Of a stretch of DNA of 28,023 nucleotides, positions 7,913 through 16,381 are shown one piece after another. A program made the position numbers and the translations under genes. The stretch's first letter is position 1, and every line of letters begins with the position of its first letter. This DNA comes from an uncultured Porphyromonadaceae bacterium (GTDB taxonomy: Bacteria > Bacteroidota > Bacteroidia > Bacteroidales > Muribaculaceae), in NCBI GenBank assembly GCA_900550395.1, contig URSD01000033.1:1-28023 (forward strand), given 5' to 3'. Below the pieces are notes generated by a model. That model was not told the origin of the DNA, did not search any database, and saw only the letters and a list, made by a program, of their open reading frames with translations.

Positions 7913-9859
7913 ATGAGCTACCTGAAGTTTGACAAAAACCTGCTCATCAATCTCGACCAGTCGCTGACCAGAGAGATGCTCCGCACCAACCAGGCGGGAG
8001 CGTACCACTGCTCGACACTGCCCGGATGCAACACGCGCAAGCAGCACGGCCTGTTCGTCATTCCCATCCCCGAGAAGGACAACAAGAACTACGTCCTCCT
8101 GTCGAGCCTCGACGAGACGGTGATTCAGCACGGCGCTGAATTCAACCTGGGCCTGCACCGCTACCGCGGCGGCGTGATTTCGCCGGCCGGCCACAAGTAC
8201 ATCCGCGAGTTCGACTGCGAGAGCGTGCCGCGCATGACCTACCGCGTGGGCGGCGTGATTCTGACGAAAGAGAAAATATTCATTTCCAACGAAAACCGCC
8301 TGCTGATACGCTACACACTGGTGGACGCCCACAGCGCCACCACGCTGCGCTTCCGGCCTTTCCTGGCTTTCCGCGAGGTGAACGCGCTGTGCGTCGCCAA
8401 CGATCGCGTGAACCGCGACTATCAGGAGGTGGACAACGGCATAGGCACGTGCCTCTACGACGGCTTCCCCACGCTGTACATGCAGTTCAGCCGCAAGGCG
8501 CGGTGGGTGCCGCAGCCCAACTGGTACAACGGCATCGAGTACGTCAAGGACATGGAGCGCGGAGTGCCCTATTGCGAGGACCTGTGGGTGCCCGGCTACT
8601 TCGAAGTGCCGCTGCGCAAGGGCGAGAGCGTGATATTCTCGGCCGGCACGGAAGCCGTGAAGCCCGCGTCGCTCAAGAAGATGTATGAGGGCGAGATAGC
8701 ATCGCGCACGCCCCGCACCAGCTTCTACAACTGCCTGAAGAACGCCGCCAAGCAGTTCTACGTGCGCCAGGGCAAGGACATGTACGTAATCTCGGGCTTC
8801 CCCTGGGGCGTAATCCTGGCCCGCAACACGTTCATGGCGATGCCCGGACTGACGCTCGCCATAGACCACATAGACGACTACCGCAGCATCATGGCGACAG
8901 CCATGCGCGAGCTGCGCGCATTCATGGAAAGCGGCGCCACGGACGGACGCCTTCAGGGCATAGACCTGCCGGACATACCGCTGTGGGCCGCATGGGCCAT
9001 GCAGCAGTACGACAAGACCATCGGGCGCGCCGAGGCCGCCGGCCTCTACGCCGCCGACGTGGCCGACATCGCCGACTACATACTCGACAACCGCCATCCC
9101 AACCTGCATGTGGACGAAACCACCGGGCTGCTGCACACGGCGGGCGCCAACTCGCCGGTGTCGTGGATGAACTCGATGCTGTACGGGCGCCCCGTCATCC
9201 CGCGCTCTGGCATGCTGGTGGAGTTCAACGCGCTGTGGTACAACCTGCTCGTCTTCGCCGGCAAGCTGGGCGAGGCCGCCGGGCTGGACGCCGCACGCGT
9301 GCAGCGCTGGACCGAGGCCGCCGAGAAGATGGCGAAGCCCTTCATCGACACATTCCTCAACGAGGCAGGCTACCTCTACGATTACGTGGACGGCAGCTTC
9401 GCCGACCCGGCCGTGCGCCCCAACATGGCCGTGGCGATAGGCCTGGACTACTCGCCGCTTGACCGCCGCCAGCGCAAGGGCGTACTGGACGTGGTGACCC
9501 GCGAGCTGCTGACGCCCAAGGGACTGCGCACGCTCTCGCCGCGCAGCTACGGCTACCGCCCCTTCTACCTCGGCTCGCCCGAGGAGCGCGAGCTGGCGAT
9601 GCACCAGGGCCCGGCGCGTCCGTGGCTGATAGGCTTCTACGCCGACGCCTACCTGCGCGTGTTCGGCATGAGCGGCGTAGCCTACATCGACCGCATGCTC
9701 ATAGGCTTCGAGGACGAGATGAGCCAGGGATGCATCGGCTCGCTGTCGCAGCTCTACGACGGCAATCCGCCATTCCAGGGGCGCGGCGCCGTCAGCCACG
9801 CCACGAACGTGGCCGAAGTGCTCCGTACTCTCCGCACGCTCAAGAAACTCAATGTCTAA
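7913..9859 (+). CDS. Glycogen debranching enzyme (amylo-alpha-1,6-glucosidase, GDE type)
   Basis: 648 aa, cytoplasmic with no signal peptide. It probably hydrolyses alpha-1,6 branch points of glycogen. The N-terminal domain of bacterial GDE proteins is visible near residues 24-60 (NQAGAYHCSTLPGCNTRKQHGL). The (alpha/alpha)6 catalytic domain carries the conserved IPRSG..VEFNALWYN block (about 427-445) and the HQGPARPWLIGFYADAYLR block (about 564-582). Its length fits the family. It is the first gene of a three-gene plus-strand operon, with 24 bases to the GT4 gene. The start at 7913 follows an A/T-rich stretch (ATATATA) typical of Bacteroidales start sites. The product is clear from motifs; whether it also has transferase activity cannot be told. 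Confidence 0.93.
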   Translation: MSYLKFDKNLLINLDQSLTREMLRTNQAGAYHCSTLPGCNTRKQHGLFVIPIPEKDNKNYVLLSSLDETVIQHGAEFNLGLHRYRGGVISPAGHKYIREFDCESVPRMTYRVGGVILTKEKIFISNENRLLIRYTLVDAHSATTLRFRPFLAFREVNALCVANDRVNRDYQEVDNGIGTCLYDGFPTLYMQFSRKARWVPQPNWYNGIEYVKDMERGVPYCEDLWVPGYFEVPLRKGESVIFSAGTEAVKPASLKKMYEGEIASRTPRTSFYNCLKNAAKQFYVRQGKDMYVISGFPWGVILARNTFMAMPGLTLAIDHIDDYRSIMATAMRELRAFMESGATDGRLQGIDLPDIPLWAAWAMQQYDKTIGRAEAAGLYAADVADIADYILDNRHPNLHVDETTGLLHTAGANSPVSWMNSMLYGRPVIPRSGMLVEFNALWYNLLVFAGKLGEAAGLDAARVQRWTEAAEKMAKPFIDTFLNEAGYLYDYVDGSFADPAVRPNMAVAIGLDYSPLDRRQRKGVLDVVTRELLTPKGLRTLSPRSYGYRPFYLGSPEERELAMHQGPARPWLIGFYADAYLRVFGMSGVAYIDRMLIGFEDEMSQGCIGSLSQLYDGNPPFQGRGAVSHATNVAEVLRTLRTLKKLNV

Positions 9860-9883
9860 CACATCCGCCATCCGTATAAAGAT

Positions 9884-11143
9884 ATGAAAGCATTAATGTT
9901 CGGCTGGGAATTCCCGCCTCACATCCTCGGCGGACTCGGAACCGCAAGCTACGGCCTCACGCGAGGCATGTGGGAATGCGGCGACATGGAAATAGACTTC
10001 GTAATACCCAAGCCCTGGGGCGACGAGGACCGCAGTTTCGCACGCATCATAGGCGCATCGCAGGTGCCCGTGGCATGGCGCGACGTCAACCGCGACTACG
10101 TGGGGGAACGCATCGGCAACGTGATGAGCCCCGACCTCTACTACGCGCTGCGCGACCACATCTACGCCGACTTCAACTACATGCGCACCAACGACCTGGG
10201 CTGCATAGAGTTCTCCGGCCGCTACCCCGACAATCTGCTCGAGGAAATCAACAACTACAGCATAATGGCAGGCGTCGTGGCCCGCACGGTGCCCTGCGAC
10301 ATCATCCACAGCCACGACTGGCTCACCTACCCCGCCGGCATCCACGCCAAGCAGGTGACCGGCAAGCCGCTGGTGATACACGTGCATGCTACGGACTACG
10401 ACCGTTCGCGCGGCAACGTGAACCCGACGGTGTTCAACATCGAGCGCGACGGCATGCTGCACGCCGACCACATCATCACCGTCAGCAACCTGACGCGCCA
10501 GACCGTAATCGACAAGTACGGCATCGACCCGGCCAAAGTCACCACCGTGCACAACGCCGTGGTGCCCCTGAGCCAGGAGCTGCTGGACGTTGAGGTGAAG
10601 AAGCCCAAGGAGAAGGTTGTGACCTTCCTGGGCCGCATCACCATGCAGAAGGGTCCGGAATACTTCGTGGAGGCCGCCGTGAAGGTGCTCCGCCTCTGCC
10701 ACAACGTGCGCTTCGTGATGGCCGGCAGCGGCGACATGATGGACAAGATGATACGCCTTGCCGCCGAGCGCGGCATCGCCGACCGCTTCCACTTCCCGGG
10801 CTTCCAGAAGGGCAAGCAGGTGTACGAGATGCTCAAGGCGAGCGACGTCTACATCATGCCCAGCGTGAGCGAGCCTTTCGGCATCTCGCCTCTGGAAGCC
10901 ATGCAGATGGGCGTGCCCAGCATCATCTCCAAGCAAAGCGGATGCGCCGAGATTCTCAGCAACGTCATCAAGACCGACTACTGGGACATCGACGCCATGG
11001 CCGACGCCATACACTCCATCATCACCTACCCCGCCATGTACAACCAGCTGCGCGAGGAAGGCCTCAAAGAGGTGGCTCAGATCACCTGGGACAAAGCCGG
11101 GCAGAAAGTCATCGACATCTACAAAAAAGTTCTTAACCGATAA
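9884..11143 (+). CDS. GT4-family glycogen synthase-like glycosyltransferase
   Basis: 419 aa, GT-B fold retaining glycosyltransferase, predicted to extend alpha-1,4-glucan chains from a nucleotide-glucose donor. The N-terminal acceptor half shows WEFPPHILGGLGTASYGLTRG (about residues 9-29), as in glycogen/starch synthase-like enzymes, and HSHDW near 142. The donor half carries an EX7E motif (Glu330 and Glu338 in EPFGISPLEAM). It lies between a debranching enzyme and a GH57 enzyme in one operon, an order known from Bacteroides-type glycogen loci, which supports a role in glycogen metabolism rather than in capsule or LPS. The donor (UDP- or ADP-glucose) and the acceptor are not readable from sequence. 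Confidence 0.88.
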   Translation: MKALMFGWEFPPHILGGLGTASYGLTRGMWECGDMEIDFVIPKPWGDEDRSFARIIGASQVPVAWRDVNRDYVGERIGNVMSPDLYYALRDHIYADFNYMRTNDLGCIEFSGRYPDNLLEEINNYSIMAGVVARTVPCDIIHSHDWLTYPAGIHAKQVTGKPLVIHVHATDYDRSRGNVNPTVFNIERDGMLHADHIITVSNLTRQTVIDKYGIDPAKVTTVHNAVVPLSQELLDVEVKKPKEKVVTFLGRITMQKGPEYFVEAAVKVLRLCHNVRFVMAGSGDMMDKMIRLAAERGIADRFHFPGFQKGKQVYEMLKASDVYIMPSVSEPFGISPLEAMQMGVPSIISKQSGCAEILSNVIKTDYWDIDAMADAIHSIITYPAMYNQLREEGLKEVAQITWDKAGQKVIDIYKKVLNR

Positions 11144-11164
11144 CAAGCCACACACCATACCACA

Positions 11165-12595
11165 ATGAAAGCCATTTGCTTCAACTTTGAAATCCATCAG
11201 CCCATGCGCCTGAAGCGCTACCGCTTCTTCGACATAGGCAACGACCACTACTACTACGATGACTTCCTGAACGACGAAATCGTTAGCCGTGTGGCCCACA
11301 ACAGCTACATACCCGCAGCCGAGACGCTGCTGCGCATGATCAACGACAGCAAGGGCGCATTCCGCTGCTCGTTCAGCATCAGCGGCATAGCCCTGGAGCA
11401 GCTGGAGCAGTACGTGCCGGAGTTCATCGACCTGCTGCGCCGCCTGGCCGACACGGGCGCCGTGGAATTCCTGGCCGTGCCGTACGCCCACTCGCTGGCC
11501 TCGCTGGCCGACCCCGAGGAATTCGCCAACCAGGTGAAGGTGGAGGCCGACAAGCTCAACAACCTGCTCGGCGTCAAGCCCAAGGTGCTGCACAACACCG
11601 AGCTTATCTACGACGACGAGATAGCGCCGCAGGTGCTCGCCATGGGATTCAAAGGCATCCTGACCGAGGGCGCCAAGCACATCCTGGGCTGGAAGAGCCC
11701 CAACTACGTGTACTCGGCAGCCAGCGCGCCCAAGGTGCGCCTCCTGCTCAAGAACGACAAGCTGGGCGACGACATCGCCGCACGTTTCAGCAACACGTCG
11801 TGGGACGAATATCCCCTGACGGCCGACAAGTACATCAACTGGATAGCCTCCACGCCGGCCGAGGAGCAGGTGGTGAACCTGTGCCTCAACCTGGAGACGT
11901 TCGGCGGCTTCCATCCCGCCAACACCGGCATCTTCCAGTTCCTCGAGGCTCTGCCGCGCTTCGCCGCCGAGAAGGGCATAGAGTTCCGCACGCCGTCGCA
12001 GGTGCTCAGCGTGGTTAAACCCGTGGGCGAGCTGAGCGTGATGCACCCCATCAGCGGTGCCGACGAGGCACGCGACGTGAGCGCATGGCTGGGCAACGCC
12101 CTCCAGGACGAAGCTTTCCGCAAGCTCTACGGCGTGGCCGAGCGTGTACGCCTCTGCGACGACCGCCGTCTGAAGCAGGACTGGTACTACCTCCAGGGCA
12201 GCGACCACTTCTACTACATGAGCACCAAGCACTTCGCCGACGGTGCCGCACACTCGATGTTCAGCCCCTACGAGACGCCCTACCAGGCCTTCACCAACTA
12301 CATGAACGTGCTGGCCGACTTCATCGTGCGCGTAGAGGAGCAGTACCCCCTCAGCATCGAGAACGAGGAGCTGAACTCGCTGCTCACGACCATACGCAAC
12401 CAGGCCACGGAAATCGAGACCCTGAACAAGGAGCTGGCCTCCACGCGCAAGAACCTGGAGCAGTTCAACGTGGAGCACGCACTGCGCGAGCATGAGGCAC
12501 CCAAGGCCGAGGCTGAACCCGCAAAGAAGCCCGCCCGCAAGGCATGCGCCAAGAAGCCAGCAGCCAAGAAGAAAGCCACCAAGAAGGCTGAATAA
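11165..12595 (+). CDS. GH57 alpha-amylase/glucanotransferase-like enzyme with basic C-terminal tail
   Basis: 476 aa, cytoplasmic. GH57 signatures are the N-terminal FEIHQPMRL (His11, Gln12), HNTELIYDDEIA (about 143-154) and LCLNLETFGGFH (about 239-250). The enzyme would cleave or rearrange alpha-1,4-glucan in glycogen turnover together with the two upstream genes (21-base gap to the GT4 gene). After the catalytic part, a heptad-like stretch (about 405-442, IETLNKELASTRKNLEQF) suggests a coiled coil. The last 34 residues are a lysine/alanine/proline-rich tail (AKKPARKACAKKPAAKKKA). Such a tail is not needed for the fold and is unusual for a glycan enzyme. Whether it is an amylase, a 4-alpha-glucanotransferase or a branching enzyme cannot be decided. 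Confidence 0.9.
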   Translation: MKAICFNFEIHQPMRLKRYRFFDIGNDHYYYDDFLNDEIVSRVAHNSYIPAAETLLRMINDSKGAFRCSFSISGIALEQLEQYVPEFIDLLRRLADTGAVEFLAVPYAHSLASLADPEEFANQVKVEADKLNNLLGVKPKVLHNTELIYDDEIAPQVLAMGFKGILTEGAKHILGWKSPNYVYSAASAPKVRLLLKNDKLGDDIAARFSNTSWDEYPLTADKYINWIASTPAEEQVVNLCLNLETFGGFHPANTGIFQFLEALPRFAAEKGIEFRTPSQVLSVVKPVGELSVMHPISGADEARDVSAWLGNALQDEAFRKLYGVAERVRLCDDRRLKQDWYYLQGSDHFYYMSTKHFADGAAHSMFSPYETPYQAFTNYMNVLADFIVRVEEQYPLSIENEELNSLLTTIRNQATEIETLNKELASTRKNLEQFNVEHALREHEAPKAEAEPAKKPARKACAKKPAAKKKATKKAE

Positions 12596-12616
12596 TCAGC
12601 CCGCCCCATACATACT

Positions 12617-12658
12617 CGGGAGGCAGACCGCACACCCCGCACGGTCTGCCTCCCGTTT
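12617..12658 (+). terminator. Terminator of the glycogen operon
   Basis: A perfect 14-bp GC-rich stem (12617-12630 with 12642-12655) with an 11-base loop is followed by TTT. It begins 21 bases after the GH57 stop codon. The T tract is short, so release may be partial and some read-through into the TPR gene at 12688 is possible. Confidence 0.75.
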
Positions 12659-12687
12659 CATAAAAACCGTCAAATCATCCTGAATCT

Positions 12688-14784
12688 ATGAAAAATCTGT
12701 GTCTGTTCGTATTCATCGCCCTCAGCCTCGCCGCAGGCGCGAAGACAGTGCAAAAAGGCTTCGTGCAGGAGTATAACGAGAAAGCCCGCAAGACTCCCCT
12801 GGCAGGCGTGGAGCTGAATGTGCGCTCGGCGCAAAGCACCGTCAGCGATAGTTCAGGACGCTTCACCCTCGATTTCCTCACCCTAAAGCCGGGCGAGCGC
12901 GTCAGTGTACGCCGAATTGAGAAGGCCGGTTATGAGATATTCAACAAGGAAGCCATTGAGCAGTGGAATATCAACCCAGCCAAGCCATTCAACATAAAAA
13001 TGTGCCGGTCGGACAAATTCAAGCGCATACGCGACAACAACAGGAAAGTATCGACCGAAAGTTACGTCCGTCAGCACAAAAAAGACGTGGCTGCAATCGA
13101 GAAACTCAAGACCGAGGGGAAACTGCGCGATGAAGAATATCGCAGGCAACTTTCTGAACTGCAAGAGAATTATGATAGGCAGTTTGACAATCTCGAAAAC
13201 TACGTGGACAGATTCTCGCGCATCGACCTGTCGGAGCTGTCGTCGACTGAGCAGGAAATAATCGACCTTGTGCAGCAAGGACGCATAGACGAAGCTATCG
13301 CCAAGTACGAGCAGCAGGACTATGTCGGGAAATATCTCCAAGAAACTTCTCAGATTCATAAGGTCGATGCGGCCATCAATAAGCTGTCAGCCGTAAAACA
13401 GGCACGAGAGCAACACAGAGATAGCATCCTGGCCGCAGTCAGCCGTCAGATTGAGACGCTCCAGCTTGCCGGAGGACGTAAAAATTATCTAAAAGCAGTT
13501 GAGATTATCCGTCAAATAGCAGACGCGGACACCACAAACGCCACATGGGCGTTGAAAGCGGGTGATGCCGTGTCTTGCTACTTATCCGATTACGCACTTG
13601 CGCTGAAATATTACAATACTGCATTACATCTATTAAAAAAGAGTAAGGACACTTCCGAATTAGCCACAGCTTATAATTATATAGGCAATTTATACTCATA
13701 TAAAGGAGAATACAACACGGCATTAGATTATTTTCTGAAATCATTAAATCTCCATCAACCAAGTCAAGACAATAAAGATTTATCTTTAGCTACCACATAC
13801 AATAATATCGGCTTCGCATATTCTACTTTAGGCGATCCCTCTAAATCGCTTGATTATTATAAACTGGCTCTTTCTATAAGGCAAGACCTACCGCCCTCAG
13901 ATAGTCCCGAGATAGCGCTGGTTTACAATAATTTAGGCGCAGCTTATTCCACAATGGGAGAACAGTCAGAGGCTATAGATTGCTACATATCAGCGTTATC
14001 CATTCAAGAAAAAAGCCTTATGGCAGGCCACCCGGCTTTAGCTTTAACATACAATAATCTCGGACTGGCATATTCTTTAACAAACCGACAAACTGAGGCT
14101 ATAAGTTACTACAAGAAGGCTTTGGCTATTTATGAAAAGGCATTTGGAGAAAAGCATCCTGACACAGCACGTACTTTCAATAACTTAGGATATGCTTATT
14201 ATGCGCTCAATCAAGATAACGACTCGTTTGAATATTATCAAAAGGCCATTGCTATTCAAGAACCTATTCTGGGAATCAAACACCCGGAGACATCCAGAAC
14301 ATACAATAATTTAGGCGTATACTATCTAAAGAACACGGAGTATGCGAAATCCATCGATGCATTCAAAAAAGCATTGGCAGCATACTCAGGTCTATCGAGT
14401 CCCAATGTTAATGAGGCCAATATTCATACCGGTATGGGGTTATGCTACCTCAGGACTGAGAACTACAAGGAATCATTGAACAGCTACAAAAAAGCATTGC
14501 AGATTTTGCGGAATACCGAAAATATCGACGCATTAAGCATCTCATTGCTAAACGCTGATATTGCAACCGCTTACCTCCACATGAAAGATTTCAAAAGCGC
14601 TTTGAACCATTATCATGAAGCATTAAAAATCGGCGAGGACAGGTATAACGACAATCTTCCTGTCCTGTATGCTATATATAGCGGACTCGGATTTGCATAC
14701 TATTCTCTCGGAGATGAATCCCAAGCAAAGAAATACGCTGAAAAAATGATTGAAATACAACAACGTTTAGAAAAAAAGAGCTGA
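12688..14784 (+). CDS. Exported kinesin-light-chain-type TPR protein, partner of the TIR gene
   Basis: 698 aa. A signal peptide (residues 1-18, MKNLCLFVFIALSLAAGA) has no lipobox cysteine, so the mature protein should be periplasmic or outside. Residues about 20-105 resemble a carboxypeptidase-regulatory-like beta-sandwich (PLAGVELNV...DSSGRFTLDF...RIEKAGYE). Residues about 110-260 are charged and probably coiled-coil. From about 325 to 690 there are TPR units; five have an exact 42-residue period with YNNIG/YNNLG/FNNLG at 371, 413, 455, 497 and 539, as in kinesin-light-chain TPRs. No enzyme motif is seen, so protein binding or sensing is inferred. It ends 7 bases before the TIR gene. No consensus promoter was found upstream. 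The TPR half is visibly richer in A/T than the 5' part and the neighbouring genes. Confidence 0.85.
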   Translation: MKNLCLFVFIALSLAAGAKTVQKGFVQEYNEKARKTPLAGVELNVRSAQSTVSDSSGRFTLDFLTLKPGERVSVRRIEKAGYEIFNKEAIEQWNINPAKPFNIKMCRSDKFKRIRDNNRKVSTESYVRQHKKDVAAIEKLKTEGKLRDEEYRRQLSELQENYDRQFDNLENYVDRFSRIDLSELSSTEQEIIDLVQQGRIDEAIAKYEQQDYVGKYLQETSQIHKVDAAINKLSAVKQAREQHRDSILAAVSRQIETLQLAGGRKNYLKAVEIIRQIADADTTNATWALKAGDAVSCYLSDYALALKYYNTALHLLKKSKDTSELATAYNYIGNLYSYKGEYNTALDYFLKSLNLHQPSQDNKDLSLATTYNNIGFAYSTLGDPSKSLDYYKLALSIRQDLPPSDSPEIALVYNNLGAAYSTMGEQSEAIDCYISALSIQEKSLMAGHPALALTYNNLGLAYSLTNRQTEAISYYKKALAIYEKAFGEKHPDTARTFNNLGYAYYALNQDNDSFEYYQKAIAIQEPILGIKHPETSRTYNNLGVYYLKNTEYAKSIDAFKKALAAYSGLSSPNVNEANIHTGMGLCYLRTENYKESLNSYKKALQILRNTENIDALSISLLNADIATAYLHMKDFKSALNHYHEALKIGEDRYNDNLPVLYAIYSGLGFAYYSLGDESQAKKYAEKMIEIQQRLEKKS
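13798..14427 (+). repeat. Five diverged 126-bp coding repeats (TPR units)
   Basis: Five in-frame units of 126 bases each encode the 42-residue TPRs with (Y/F)NN(I/L)G near the start. The DNA copies are clearly diverged from each other (for example AATAATATCGGC, AATAATTTAGGC, AATAACTTAGGA), so this is old protein-level repetition and not a recent tandem expansion. Weaker units flank it on both sides. Confidence 0.8.
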
Positions 14785-14791
14785 TCTCACC

Positions 14792-15901
14792 ATGAACTAT
14801 CGCTATATTTCATTCATCAGCTACAACCATCAGGATATGGCGGTGGCGAAGTGGCTGCAAAGACGGCTTGAGGGATACCGGCTGCCAACCGATATACACA
14901 ACGACATCGAGGCGCAGAGCCGCTATCTGCGTCCGGTGTTCCGCGACGATTCGGACCTGAATGCCGGAATACTCAACGACGAGCTGCGAAAGAACTTAGA
15001 GGAGAGTAAATTTCTGATTATCATCTGTTCGCCCAACTCGGCGCAATCGAAATGGGTGAGCGACGAGGCGCGGGCATTCGTGGAAATGGGGCGGCTCGAC
15101 CGCATAATTCCCGTTTTTACGGCTGATGCCGCCGGTAATGAGGCCGAGCTTTTCCCTACCGTTCTGCGCGAATACTTCAAGGAGCATCCCGGCACAGAAT
15201 TGCTTGGAGTGAGCATAGGCAAGTCGGGACGGCAGAAAGCCCTCGTGCGGGTGGTGTCGCGTATGCTTGGTGTGTCGTTCGACTCGCTGTGGAAACGTCA
15301 TCAACGGCGCCGGCGCATACATGCAGCGATAGCATCAGCGCTAACGGCGGCAATGGCCGCGGGCGCATATCTTTTCGCAGTGCCCGTGGAGCTTACCGTA
15401 AGCGTCGGGTTGCAGCCGTCGGCGCTCCCCGTCGGCGACGAAGTGGTGCTACGCGTCGACGGCGGAGAATACATTTCCCCGACCGACGCGCCAAGTTTTG
15501 ACGCCATCAAGCTCCCCGGCTACAAACGGTTTTCGCAGGTCGGCATCAACGTGTCATCGCCCTATTTCACGACAGTCGACACCGTCATCAGTACGGGCTA
15601 CGGCGTACGCCGTAATGTCAATATAAAACTGAAACGCGACGACACATTCGCCGCCTTCGAGGGCACCGTCTACAATACCGATATGCGCCCACTGGTGGGA
15701 GTCAAGGTGACTGCGGGCGCCCGGACAGCCATTACCGACAGCCTCGGGCATTTCGCATTATCCATACCTTTGGAAGCGCAACGAGCCGAAACGGGCATAA
15801 TACTGGAAAAACAAGGCTACAAGACCGTGACCCGCGACGACGAGACACCGGGGCACAATCTGAAATTCATAATGCACGGCGAAACCGGCGCCGAACATTA
15901 A
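14792..15901 (+). CDS. Membrane-anchored TIR-domain protein with extracytoplasmic beta-sandwich domain
   Basis: 369 aa. The TIR domain (about residues 1-165) begins with YRYISFISYNHQD (strand A), includes the VFRDDSDL loop, and has the CSPNSAQSKWVSDE helix with Glu92 at the position of the catalytic glutamate of NAD-cleaving TIR domains. An Arg-rich stretch (168-175, KRHQRRRR) precedes one predicted membrane helix (about 176-197). Under the positive-inside rule this places TIR in the cytoplasm and residues 198-369 outside the inner membrane. The outer part ends in a carboxypeptidase-regulatory-like domain (about 288-362, LVGVKVTAGARTAITDSLGHF). It is 7 bases downstream of the exported TPR gene, which has a similar small domain. 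NADase activity and a defence or signalling role are inferences. The stop overlaps the convergent cytidine deaminase stop within TTAA. Confidence 0.88.
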   Translation: MNYRYISFISYNHQDMAVAKWLQRRLEGYRLPTDIHNDIEAQSRYLRPVFRDDSDLNAGILNDELRKNLEESKFLIIICSPNSAQSKWVSDEARAFVEMGRLDRIIPVFTADAAGNEAELFPTVLREYFKEHPGTELLGVSIGKSGRQKALVRVVSRMLGVSFDSLWKRHQRRRRIHAAIASALTAAMAAGAYLFAVPVELTVSVGLQPSALPVGDEVVLRVDGGEYISPTDAPSFDAIKLPGYKRFSQVGINVSSPYFTTVDTVISTGYGVRRNVNIKLKRDDTFAAFEGTVYNTDMRPLVGVKVTAGARTAITDSLGHFALSIPLEAQRAETGIILEKQGYKTVTRDDETPGHNLKFIMHGETGAEH

Positions 15902-16371
15902 AATTCGTAGAAGGTGAAGGGAAGTAGCGAAGCTACGGAGGGGAGACGGTAGACCTTGTCCTTGCCGGCCATGTAGACGGGGACATCGTGACCGGCGAGG
16001 TGTTCGTACTCTTCGAGGGCCTGACGGCATGCGCCGCAGGGGCTGGCGGGCTCGGCGAGTTCGTTGCCGTCGGCGCCACGGGCGGCAACGGCTATGGCCT
16101 CGAAGCGTGCCTCGGGATAACGGGCGCCGGCATAGAAGCAGGCCGAGCGCTCGGCGCAGGTGCCGGAGGGAAAGGCGGCGTTCTCCTGGTTGGAACCGGG
16201 CACTATCACGCCGTTGTCGAGACGGATGGCCGCGCCGACGTAGAAGTGGCTGTATGGGGCGTAGGCACGGTGGGATGCCTCGCGGGCTGCGTTTACAAGT
16301 TCGAGTTCGTCGGCCGACAGCTCGTCGTAGCTCAGTTCGGTGACTGGTATGGTTATGTTGAATTCCTTCAT
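15898..16371 (-). CDS. cdd: Cytidine deaminase
   Basis: 157 aa, homotetramer-type cytidine deaminase of pyrimidine salvage (cytidine/deoxycytidine to uridine/deoxyuridine). The zinc site is complete: TCAE (Cys72, catalytic Glu74) and PCGAC (Cys112, Cys115). The substrate-binding FYVGAAIRLDNG and GSNQENAAFPSG blocks are present. The ATG at 16371 is chosen because the longer frame starting at 16404 would overlap the upstream MNT gene, and family members begin near here. It lies 10 bases downstream of the MNT gene and probably shares its promoter. The C-terminus ends in PFTFYEF, in the style of the family's PxxF end. Confidence 0.95.
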   Translation of the reverse strand: MKEFNITIPVTELSYDELSADELELVNAAREASHRAYAPYSHFYVGAAIRLDNGVIVPGSNQENAAFPSGTCAERSACFYAGARYPEARFEAIAVAARGADGNELAEPASPCGACRQALEEYEHLAGHDVPVYMAGKDKVYRLPSVASLLPFTFYEF

Positions 16372-16381
16372 GGTTATGTTT

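Noticed and set aside
7751..12493. Two very long minus-strand open frames opposite the glycogen operon
   Set aside because: Produced by the strong codon bias of the debranching, GT4 and GH57 genes; translations are His/Val/Ala-rich and match no fold I know.
13798..14427. Regular 126-base repetition as a possible CRISPR or satellite array
   Set aside because: The repeats are in frame, diverged at the DNA level, and encode 42-residue TPR units.
15924..15936. Small hairpin GTAGC-GAA-GCTAC near the TIR gene end
   Set aside because: It is inside the cytidine deaminase coding region, has only a 5-bp stem and no T run, so it is not a convincing terminator.
15898..16371. Cytidine deaminase beside the TIR gene as a nucleotide-depleting defence effector
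   Set aside because: It has the normal length and complete motif set of housekeeping Cdd, is on the opposite strand, and is transcribed with the MNT gene.
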